Below are positions 1-6,363 of a DNA stretch of 10,935 nt, in pieces (the stretch's first letter is position 1; every line of letters starts with the position of its first letter). The stretch spans positions 1 to 10,935 of the forward strand of contig JAUWZT010000117.1 in NCBI GenBank assembly GCA_030615145.1, given 5' to 3'. This DNA comes from Promethearchaeota archaeon (GTDB lineage: Archaea; Asgardarchaeota; Lokiarchaeia; Sigyniarchaeales; SOKP01). Made by a program: the position numbers and the translations under genes. The notes under the pieces are model-generated. The model saw only the letters and a program-made list of their open reading frames with translations, was not told where the DNA came from and ran no database searches.

Positions 1-47
1 TTTTGTATTAATATTTTAATAACATTTTCCATTCCTTTACTGTCCAT
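1..47 (-). CDS. Alpha/beta hydrolase paralogue, N-terminus only (runs off window)
   Basis: The minus strand opens with ATG at 47 and reads MDSKGMENVIKILIQ before leaving the window. This matches the start of the complete hydrolase next door (MVSKAMKRVIKTLIQ) at 10 of 15 positions without a gap, so it is very probably a tandem paralogue of that esterase-like enzyme. An in-frame stop lies just upstream (TAA on the minus strand, about 15 bases before the ATG), so the start is well constrained. The catalytic part is outside the window, so activity cannot be judged. Confidence 0.7.
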   Translation of the reverse strand, partial: MDSKGMENVIKILIQ

Positions 48-92
48 ACTGCTATTATTAGATTAGCAACTTAAAATGGGATTTGAATAGAA

Positions 93-104
93 AAATATAT
101 TTGA
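93..104 (-). promoter_or_regulatory. Possible TATA box for the partial hydrolase gene
   Basis: On the minus strand this reads TCAAATATATTT, about 46 bases upstream of the ATG at 47. It lies in the 78-bp gap between the two hydrolase genes and could give the downstream copy its own promoter. In such AT-rich DNA the match is weak evidence. Confidence 0.22.
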
Positions 105-125
105 AATCGATAAAAAGAATAATAA

Positions 126-1022
126 TTATTTGAAAAATTTTTTGATAAATTCTCCTATTTTCTCAATTCCTTCTTGACTTTCAGGTGCTAAAACAGCAAA
201 TGCTTGAAATACATGAATCATGTCTTCCCATATATCCAATTGTACTTCAACGCCGGCTTCTTTAGCCCGTGTTGCTAATCTGATAGCATCGTCAAGTAAT
301 ACTTCTGCAGTTCCAACTTGAATGCATAAAGGCGGAAGATCTTTAAGATTAGCGTATAATGGAGACGCATAGGGGTTTTTCGGATCAGTTTTTCCTAAAT
401 ACATACTGGCAGAAAACATTAAATCATCGGGGGTCATGAATGGATCTTCATGAACTTTTTCCTTCATTGAATCTCCAGTTAAAGCTAAATCCGTCCAAGG
501 AGAAAGACAAACCGCAGCAGCGGGTAAAGCCATTCCCTCGTCACGTAATTTTACAAGAGTAGCCACCGTTAAACCTCCACCTGCAGAATCTCCTGCGATA
601 ACAATGTTTTGAGGTAAATATCCTTCTGTGTCAACTAACCAGCTATACGTCCTCGTTGAATCTTCTAAAGCGGCTGGAAAAGGGTGTTCTGGGGCTAAGC
701 GATAATCTAGTATTAAAACTTTCGCTTTAGAAACTCTAGAAATCCTTTGTGTGAGTTCCTTATGGTATGTTATGGAACCTTCGATATATCCACCTCCATG
801 TAAATACAATATAGCCTTATCTTTTACAACTTCTGGTGTGCTCATCCAAGCAGCAGAAATTCCGCCTACATCTATTTTTTCAAGTTTGACGTCTTTAGGA
901 AGTGGTGCTAAACCTGAAAACTGATCTAGTGCGGCACGAGAATCATTAATTCTTTTTTTAATAGCAACTTCTCTATTTTGAATTAATGTTTTAATTACAC
1001 GTTTCATTGCTTTACTAACCAT
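126..1022 (-). CDS. Alpha/beta hydrolase, HSL-like (fold-3) esterase/lipase
   Basis: This is a 298-residue enzyme of the hormone-sensitive-lipase-like carboxylesterase family. Seen in the sequence, in order: the oxyanion-hole motif HGGG at residues 75-78, the nucleophile elbow GDSAG with Ser146, the acidic segment AEVLLDD at about 239-245 that supplies the acid member of the triad, and His270 in MIHVF. No signal peptide or membrane segment is visible, so a cytoplasmic enzyme acting on short acyl esters is likely; the natural substrate is unknown. The frame stays open to a TTG at 1058, but I chose ATG at 1022. It has GGAAGTGA five bases upstream, and the neighbouring paralogue starts at exactly the corresponding residue. 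The gene is the upstream member of a tandem hydrolase pair and is divergent from thiC across about 200 bp. Confidence 0.92.
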   Translation of the reverse strand: MVSKAMKRVIKTLIQNREVAIKKRINDSRAALDQFSGLAPLPKDVKLEKIDVGGISAAWMSTPEVVKDKAILYLHGGGYIEGSITYHKELTQRISRVSKAKVLILDYRLAPEHPFPAALEDSTRTYSWLVDTEGYLPQNIVIAGDSAGGGLTVATLVKLRDEGMALPAAAVCLSPWTDLALTGDSMKEKVHEDPFMTPDDLMFSASMYLGKTDPKNPYASPLYANLKDLPPLCIQVGTAEVLLDDAIRLATRAKEAGVEVQLDIWEDMIHVFQAFAVLAPESQEGIEKIGEFIKKFFK

Positions 1023-1027
1023 ACGAT

Positions 1028-1035
1028 TCACTTCC
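1028..1035 (-). promoter_or_regulatory. Shine-Dalgarno site fixing the hydrolase start at 1022
   Basis: The minus strand reads GGAAGTGA, one mismatch from GGAGGTGA, and ends five bases before the ATG at 1022. No comparable site precedes the longer TTG start at 1058, so it decides between the two starts. Confidence 0.6.
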
Positions 1036-1169
1036 AAGAGATTTTTATGAAATTCCAAAAATTTCTTACTATAATAAATAGAAATAATTACAAAAATATT
1101 TCTGAAGTGGTGATTTATTATTTTTTATTAAACAAAACAATTTAATTCAATTATTATTAATTGGTATTA

Positions 1170-1177
1170 GATATAAG
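1170..1177 (+). promoter_or_regulatory. Possible TATA box for thiC
   Basis: GATATAAG lies about 52 bases upstream of the thiC TTG. Transcription starting roughly 25-30 bases downstream would leave a short leader containing the GAAGGT ribosome binding site at 1215-1220. A 6-bp inverted repeat, CAATTA-TTAT-TAATTG, lies just upstream at 1148-1163 and could be an operator, although it is AT-only apart from its ends. I saw no TPP riboswitch elements (CTGAGA, ACCTGAT) in the gap. Confidence 0.3.
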
Positions 1178-1228
1178 ATATTTAATCGTTAGTAGAGGAA
1201 TAAACACATTACGAGAAGGTCTAAAAAT

Positions 1229-2548
1229 TTGCCCACATTAATGAAAATCGCTCGAGATGGTAAAATCACCAAAGAAATGGCGTTAGTTGCCAAAAAAGAG
1301 CAAGTAGATGTAGAATTCGTCCGAAAAGGAATCGCAAAAGGCCGTATTATTGTTCCAAAATCCAATAAACGCGATATCGAACCTATTGGCATCGGTGAAG
1401 GTTTGTTAGTAAAAATTAACGCTAATATAGGCTCCAGCAAACGAGTATGTGATATTAACGAAGAATTAGAAAAAGCCAAGATCGCTGTAAAATATGGGGC
1501 TGATACCGTCATGGACTTAAGCACCGGAGTAACCGAGGACGATGTGAAAAACATTCGAAAACAAATTTTAAAAGAAATTAAAGTCCCAATAGGAACGGTT
1601 CCTATTTACCAATCCGCCTTAAGAGCGTTAGAAAAAAAAGGAGCTATTATAAACTTTGACGAAGATGACCTCTTTAATGTAGTAGAAGAACAGGCCAAAG
1701 AAGGCGTGGACTTTTTTACCATTCATGTTGGAATTACGAAAGAGATAATAAACTACCTAAAAGATCATCCGAGAACTATGGGAGTGGTATCTCGCGGAGG
1801 GACTTTTTTAGCCGCATGGATACTTGAGAACGATTTAGAAAACCCTTTTAATCGTAATTACGCCTATTTATTAGAAATGGCGAAAGATTACGATTTTACT
1901 CTCTCACTTGGAGATGGGATGAGACCGGGTAGTATATTTGATTCCACTGATTACGCCCAAATTCAAGAACTTATAGAGATATCGAAACTAGTAAAACAAG
2001 CTTGGGCACAAAATGTTCAAGTAATGGTTGAAGGGCCTGGACACATACCTGCTAATGAGATCGAAAGAAACATCAAAATAATGAAATCATTATGCAATAA
2101 TGCACCTTTTTATGTTTTAGGACCACTCGTAACCGATATCGCTCCAGGTTACGATCACCTGGTAAGTGCTATAGGGGGTGTAATGGCAGGATTAGCTGGT
2201 GCTGATTATCTCTGTTATGTTACGCCCTCTGAACACTTAGCATTACCCAATAAGGAAGAAGTTAAAAGAGGAACAATTGCTTGTAAAATAGCCGCTCATG
2301 CAGTAAATATTGCGAAATATGGTAAGAGGGCATCAGATTGGGATTACAAAATGGATATTGCCCGAAAAAACCTAGATTGGGAAGGAATGATAAAATACTC
2401 AATCGATCCAGAATTATCTCGTGAGATTCATTATAGAAATGGGAGTGTTGGCGACGATGATGATGTATGCAGTATGTGTGGCGAATTTTGCGCGATAAAA
2501 ATCTTGAAGGACGCTTTGGAAAAAAAAGCTTCAAAAAATATATTATAA
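1229..2548 (+). CDS. thiC: Phosphomethylpyrimidine synthase ThiC
   Basis: ThiC is a radical-SAM enzyme that rearranges aminoimidazole ribotide into HMP phosphate, the pyrimidine half of thiamine, in the cytoplasm. The 439-residue product has the short form usual in archaea and anaerobes and lacks the extra N-terminal region of the roughly 630-residue enterobacterial enzyme. Recognisable ThiC blocks include GTVPIYQ, FFTIHVG, SRGG, SLGDGMRPG, VEGPGH and VTPSEHLALP. The C-terminal [4Fe-4S] cysteines are C414, C417 and C421 in CSMCGEFC, one residue tighter than the CX2CX4C of the Caulobacter enzyme. The start is TTG at 1229, supported by GAAGGT upstream and by the usual family opening; an ATG at 1241 would remove the first four residues. 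It converges with thiDN, which performs the next steps, and the stop codons are 8 bases apart. Confidence 0.96.
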   Translation: MPTLMKIARDGKITKEMALVAKKEQVDVEFVRKGIAKGRIIVPKSNKRDIEPIGIGEGLLVKINANIGSSKRVCDINEELEKAKIAVKYGADTVMDLSTGVTEDDVKNIRKQILKEIKVPIGTVPIYQSALRALEKKGAIINFDEDDLFNVVEEQAKEGVDFFTIHVGITKEIINYLKDHPRTMGVVSRGGTFLAAWILENDLENPFNRNYAYLLEMAKDYDFTLSLGDGMRPGSIFDSTDYAQIQELIEISKLVKQAWAQNVQVMVEGPGHIPANEIERNIKIMKSLCNNAPFYVLGPLVTDIAPGYDHLVSAIGGVMAGLAGADYLCYVTPSEHLALPNKEEVKRGTIACKIAAHAVNIAKYGKRASDWDYKMDIARKNLDWEGMIKYSIDPELSREIHYRNGSVGDDDDVCSMCGEFCAIKILKDALEKKASKNIL

Positions 2549-2591
2549 ATAAAATTCTAAGATATTATTTCTATAATTTTTCTGAGTTTTT
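2519..2591. terminator. Overlapping T-tract terminators between convergent thiC and thiDN
   Basis: Archaeal intrinsic termination mainly needs U-rich tracts. Downstream of thiC the plus strand is T-rich at 2567-2591. Downstream of thiDN the minus strand has runs of T6 (2538-2533) and T8 (2527-2520). Each tract lies inside the 3' end of the opposing gene, so termination signals appear to be embedded in coding sequence. No GC-rich hairpin is seen. Confidence 0.4.
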
Positions 2592-3957
2592 CAATCATAT
2601 CTTTCGAATTTTTACTAAATAATCTAATTATCGGTTCCTTCCCCATTGCTCCTTTATCCCAAATAATATCTGGTATTTTACCTTTATTAGCCATACTTTC
2701 TTTAATTAACCATTGCATCGTTGAAAATTCTTGTTTTTTAATCTTTTCTGGTTGATCTTCTCTAATAATCTCCTGTAATTCTAAATCAGTGTTTTGCTGA
2801 ATTAAATCTATCCAGTTTGGATTGTATTTAAGATTTATTACGTAATTAATTGAGTTATCGAATTCTTTTGCCGAAAGTATCAATCGAGCAGTATGATCGG
2901 TGGCGCCAAACTTTATTTCTCCGGAAGCTTGGGGATAACCATTGATAATTGTAATTCTACCTTCAATACCCGCGATGTCCTCTTTTATAGTGGCGTTAGG
3001 TAGGGACCCAGATATATTCATTCTAACTTCAGGAATCAATTTGCTAAATTTTTTCAATCTAGAGATAAAATTGTAAATTTCCTTAATTTGATTTATAACT
3101 TCCACTCTTTCTTCTGAAATAGTTAAATCTATTACTTTACCTTTATTGGGTAATTCAATAAACTTCTGAAATTTAGCATCAAAAAAAATTTCTGCTTTTT
3201 CAATAGCCTTAGCTAAGGGATTTCCTTTAGCAAGAAAAGCTGTTATAGCAGAAGAAAAAACACATCCCGTTCCGTGGACATTTCCATTAAAAGATAATTT
3301 TGGCTTTTTATATAATTTAAATTCATAATTTTCATTAGAACCTATTCCTTTACTAATACATACTAGATCGAAAATCTCTCCCTGTTTAGTTCCTGCACTT
3401 TTAATAACAACTGCTTTCTCCGCATCCAATGCTTGATTATCAGAATATAACTTTTTTATCAGTATTATTGCTGCTTCTTTGAGCTCAGCAATATTTTCTA
3501 TAGTTTTATTTGATAAATCTCGATTTGCATAAAAACCGGCTTCATTTATATTTGGTGTAAGGACTTTTATGTACGGAAACAAACTTCTTTCTATTTCTAA
3601 TTCGAATCCTTCGCTCGAGAGTCTTTCACCTGCGCTAGAGATGGAAACAGGGTCCAAAATGACGATTAATTCGTGTGTTCTAACTACATCTACGATAATA
3701 TCTAACGCTTTAACATCTGGAATCATCCCTATCTTTACAAACTTAACAGGATAAGAAGTAAAAATAGCATCTAGCTGTTTATTTAAATCGTCTGAAAGAG
3801 ATTTATATCCATAAAATTCTGTTGCTGATTGATAAGTAATAGCCGTTATTACAGAAAAAGGGTGTACTCCACACCTATCAAATGTTCTAATATCCGCTTG
3901 AATTCCTGCTCCACAAGTAGGGTCTGAACCTGCAATAGTTAAACAAAAAAGTTTCAT
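2557..3957 (-). CDS. thiDN: Bifunctional HMP(-P) kinase / thiamine-phosphate synthase (ThiD-ThiN fusion)
   Basis: Residues 1 to about 280 are a ribokinase-fold ThiD that phosphorylates HMP and HMP-P. It shows the opening AGSDPTCGAGIQAD, LDPVSISSAG at 101-110, and the anion-hole motif HGTGC with Cys232. After a short linker, residues about 300-466 form ThiN, the archaeal thiamine-phosphate synthase that replaces ThiE. It has PEVRMNI, SGSLPNA, GIEGRI (R334), FGATDHTAR (H355) and EPIIRLF. R334 and H355 have the same 21-residue spacing as the Arg and His I recall being reported as important in Pyrobaculum ThiN. Cys15 replaces a residue that is usually Gly in the GSDxxGGAGIQAD motif. The start is ATG at 3957. 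The RING gene ends 26 bases upstream on the same strand, so co-transcription is possible. It is convergent with thiC. Confidence 0.95.
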   Translation of the reverse strand: MKLFCLTIAGSDPTCGAGIQADIRTFDRCGVHPFSVITAITYQSATEFYGYKSLSDDLNKQLDAIFTSYPVKFVKIGMIPDVKALDIIVDVVRTHELIVILDPVSISSAGERLSSEGFELEIERSLFPYIKVLTPNINEAGFYANRDLSNKTIENIAELKEAAIILIKKLYSDNQALDAEKAVVIKSAGTKQGEIFDLVCISKGIGSNENYEFKLYKKPKLSFNGNVHGTGCVFSSAITAFLAKGNPLAKAIEKAEIFFDAKFQKFIELPNKGKVIDLTISEERVEVINQIKEIYNFISRLKKFSKLIPEVRMNISGSLPNATIKEDIAGIEGRITIINGYPQASGEIKFGATDHTARLILSAKEFDNSINYVINLKYNPNWIDLIQQNTDLELQEIIREDQPEKIKKQEFSTMQWLIKESMANKGKIPDIIWDKGAMGKEPIIRLFSKNSKDMIEKLRKIIEIIS

Positions 3958-3983
3958 TTTATATTATTAGTAAAAATCAAAAC

Positions 3984-4559
3984 TTAATTAACTCTATCAT
4001 ACGCCCATTTTGCCTGATCTTTTAAACCTATGGCGTCATAGGATTTTCCAAGATATAAAAACCCTTGTGGATAGTTATATTTTTCTTTTACTAATTTAGT
4101 TAATAAGTTAATTGCCATATCATAACGACCTCTCAAGTAATTAATCTTTCCCTTTAAAAACATAAGGTTTTGACTTTTTTGATTTGAAGTGGTATCGTTA
4201 TCATGTAAATCTAACCTTGATAGAGCATACTCGTATTCTTTCGCATCCATTAATACCTCAATTGATTCAACAAATTTCAGAAATATCATTTTTTCAGCAA
4301 TTTTCCCCATCTGTTTGACTTTTTCTTGCTTTAGTTCACTTTCTAAAGCTTCCTGTTTTTCTTGCTCCTTTTGTTGAATAAAATCTTTAAAGACTTCAAT
4401 AACGTGATTCGAGTACGGTTCTCTACATAAAGGACAGTTTGAAGCGTGAAGTAGCCATTCTTTCAAGCAATCAGTATGAGTAGGATGTCCGTTAGGACAC
4501 TCCTCGAAAGAATCTACACCTTCAATAATATCCAAATGACAAATAATACAAGTGACCAT
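3984..4559 (-). CDS. RING-H2 finger protein with coiled-coil and TPR-like C-terminus
   Basis: The 191-residue protein begins with a complete RING-H2 cross-brace: C4-x2-C7, C21-x3-H25-x2-H28-x2-C31 and C42-x2-C45, with the typical W35 and P43. Residues about 58-90 are charged and Gln/Lys/Glu-rich, probably helical or coiled coil. Residues about 131-160 and 161-190 look like two TPR-type helical hairpins (LKGKINYLRGRYDMA and LYLGKSYDAIGLKDQA). RING fingers recruit E2 enzymes, so an E3 ligase of an Asgard ubiquitin-like system is the natural inference, with the TPRs binding a partner or substrate. No ubiquitin, E1 or E2 gene is present here. The start is ATG at 4559, with no Shine-Dalgarno but four GATA-like tetranucleotide copies immediately upstream. 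It is divergent from the GTPase pair and upstream of thiDN on the same strand. Confidence 0.88.
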   Translation of the reverse strand: MVTCIICHLDIIEGVDSFEECPNGHPTHTDCLKEWLLHASNCPLCREPYSNHVIEVFKDFIQQKEQEKQEALESELKQEKVKQMGKIAEKMIFLKFVESIEVLMDAKEYEYALSRLDLHDNDTTSNQKSQNLMFLKGKINYLRGRYDMAINLLTKLVKEKYNYPQGFLYLGKSYDAIGLKDQAKWAYDRVN

Positions 4560-4592
4560 ATCTATCTATCTATCAGAAAACTATTTAATAAA

Positions 4593-4600
4593 TTATAAAA
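4593..4600 (-). promoter_or_regulatory. Possible TATA box for the RING gene
   Basis: The minus strand reads TTTTATAA within ATTTTATAATTT, about 35-40 bases upstream of the ATG at 4559. This would place transcription start some 10 bases before the gene, giving a nearly leaderless mRNA, which fits the lack of a Shine-Dalgarno. It lies in the 111-bp divergent region shared with the first GTPase gene. Confidence 0.35.
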
Positions 4601-4620
4601 TTATTACTTTTAAACCTAGG

Positions 4621-4650
4621 TTTTTATTAATAATTACATCTAATATAATC
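4621..4650 (+). promoter_or_regulatory. AT-rich promoter region of the first GTPase gene
   Basis: Two TATA-like stretches, TTTTTATTAA at 4621-4630 and TAATATAATC at 4641-4650, lie 50 and 30 bases before the ATG at 4671. The first implies a leader of roughly 20 bases and the second a leaderless transcript. No Shine-Dalgarno precedes the ATG. I cannot choose between the two. Confidence 0.27.
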
Positions 4651-4670
4651 GTATTATTCTTGAACCCATC

Positions 4671-6236
4671 ATGTCTTTAAACAAAAAACGACTTTTTAAT
4701 GAAATTCTTACTAACTTTCTGCTTGTTAATGACGATGTAGAGGCTCTAATTGTATCTGATCGCGAAGGTTTTATTATAGCTGGTCAAAAAAAAGAAAGCA
4801 CTGATATGGAATTAGTATCTGTATTAACCGTATTAATAAATCCACTTTTAGAAAGAATACGAGAAGAATTTGCGTTTAAAAAGTTTGGATCAGCTAGTTT
4901 TGACACCGAAAAAAATCGATTGCTCTTTATTTCTATAGACGAGAATATCACTCTTAGCGTAGTTTTAGACCTTTTAGCTTCTGTTGATAAAATTAGCCCT
5001 TTTGCTTATTTTCTAGCAGAAAAAACTGCTCAAATTATATTTGCAAACGAAGGTGATTCAATTCAAGTTAATATACCGAATTTTGAAATAGAATCTAACA
5101 TTTCTGATAGTAACAGTAGAATAAAAGAACAAATATACCAACTCCGTTTAGATTCGGGAGGGATTTATAAGTTTAAATTCATAATAATTGGAGATAGTTC
5201 AGTAGGAAAAACTTCTATTATAAGAAGGTTTGTAGAAAATAAATTTACTCTCGATTATCGGGCAACATTAGGGCTGAATGTGTTATCTCACTCAATTAAG
5301 TTTTATGGAAACGAGGTATCTTTATCACTTTGGGATGTAGGCGCACAAGAATACTTTAAACGCTTCAGAAAGACTTATTATGTAGGTGCACAGGCTGCTT
5401 TTATAGTTTTTGATGTATGCAATCGAGAATCATTTGATAATGTCAAAATTTGGTATAAAGAACTAGATGAATTTTTAGGAAATAAGAAAATTCCTATAAC
5501 AATCGTAGGAAATAAGGTAGATTTGTCTGATCAGCGAATTCTTCAATATGTAAATGGTGTTGCTTTAGTTGATGAGCTTTCAAAAGAATATACTGGCGGA
5601 GATTTCTCTTATATTGAAACTAGCGCCTTAACAGGCGAAAACATAGAAGATGCGTTCAGCTTGATAGCATATCATTATATTATGAAGAGTAAAGAAAGAG
5701 AAGAACAAAAGCTAAAAGAAAATTTAATAGCTCAAATTAATTCGATTTTAAATAAGAAAGGAAAATTAATTGTCTCGTTTGTAACAGATAGTCCGTTTTG
5801 GAGTCCAGGCTTACAAATCTTAAACGAAGTAAATAAATTGTGCGAGTGTGAGAAAGTAATCGACGACAAAGAAAAACGATTATACGAGTATTCCAATGGG
5901 TTGTTAATAAAGAACTTCCTTTTTGATAATTTAGATGTAATAGATTCAGATGGAGTTTTCGTTATATTTGACGCTCGTGATAGGAAGCATATCGAACCAA
6001 AGTGGAAAGAAGTTGTTGTTAATATAATCCAAAACCTTGGCGAAAATAAGGTTGCATTAATAGGTGTAAGAGTATCTGATCAGAGTGAATGGTCAAATAT
6101 TATGGAAGAATTTAATGTTAACGAATATCTAGAAAAAACGATGGTCTCTCTTTTATTTTTTAAGATTGGTTTCGAGTATCGCTTGGAAATCTACGACCAA
6201 CTTGAAGTAATGTTTAACACCATCATAAACCTCTAA
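4671..6236 (+). CDS. Roadblock/LC7 - Ras-like GTPase - conserved C-terminal domain protein (copy 1)
   Basis: This is a 521-residue, three-part protein. Residues about 5-125 form a roadblock/LC7-type fold (DVEALIVSDREGFIIA). Residues about 166-340 form a Ras-family GTPase: P-loop GDSSVGKT 174-181, switch-I T199 in RATLG, G3 DVGAQE 222-227, NKVD 281-284 and ETSA 316-319. The essential G3 glycine (Ras G60) is alanine (A225), while the catalytic-type Gln (Q226) is kept. Residues about 362-521 form a third domain shared only with the next gene as far as I can see. Its FVIFDARDR, VALIGVRVSD and final strand-helix resemble the second half of a GTPase fold without the P-loop or NKxD. No prenylation cysteine and no membrane segment are present. 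Roadblock domains dimerise and act as GTPase platforms (Ragulator, MglB), so a dimeric signalling or trafficking switch is inferred. Start ATG at 4671; its paralogue follows after 127 bp. Confidence 0.9.
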   Translation: MSLNKKRLFNEILTNFLLVNDDVEALIVSDREGFIIAGQKKESTDMELVSVLTVLINPLLERIREEFAFKKFGSASFDTEKNRLLFISIDENITLSVVLDLLASVDKISPFAYFLAEKTAQIIFANEGDSIQVNIPNFEIESNISDSNSRIKEQIYQLRLDSGGIYKFKFIIIGDSSVGKTSIIRRFVENKFTLDYRATLGLNVLSHSIKFYGNEVSLSLWDVGAQEYFKRFRKTYYVGAQAAFIVFDVCNRESFDNVKIWYKELDEFLGNKKIPITIVGNKVDLSDQRILQYVNGVALVDELSKEYTGGDFSYIETSALTGENIEDAFSLIAYHYIMKSKEREEQKLKENLIAQINSILNKKGKLIVSFVTDSPFWSPGLQILNEVNKLCECEKVIDDKEKRLYEYSNGLLIKNFLFDNLDVIDSDGVFVIFDARDRKHIEPKWKEVVVNIIQNLGENKVALIGVRVSDQSEWSNIMEEFNVNEYLEKTMVSLLFFKIGFEYRLEIYDQLEVMFNTIINL

Positions 6237-6363
6237 AATTTTCTCCAATATTTCTAATTAAAATTTTATATATTGAAATAGCTACTTTTAAAAATAAGTT
6301 ATGTTATAATTATGATAAATAGAAATTCCGTTCAATATTATACATATTTAAAGGTAGATTCGA

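Noticed and set aside
1023..1228. TPP riboswitch upstream of thiC
   Set aside because: No CTGAGA, ACCTGAT or GAAGG-type core in the right order; the region is plain AT-rich promoter DNA.
1189..1554. 121-codon open frame antisense to thiC
   Set aside because: It lies over a conserved ThiC coding region, has a Ser/Phe/Leu-rich chance composition and no motif.
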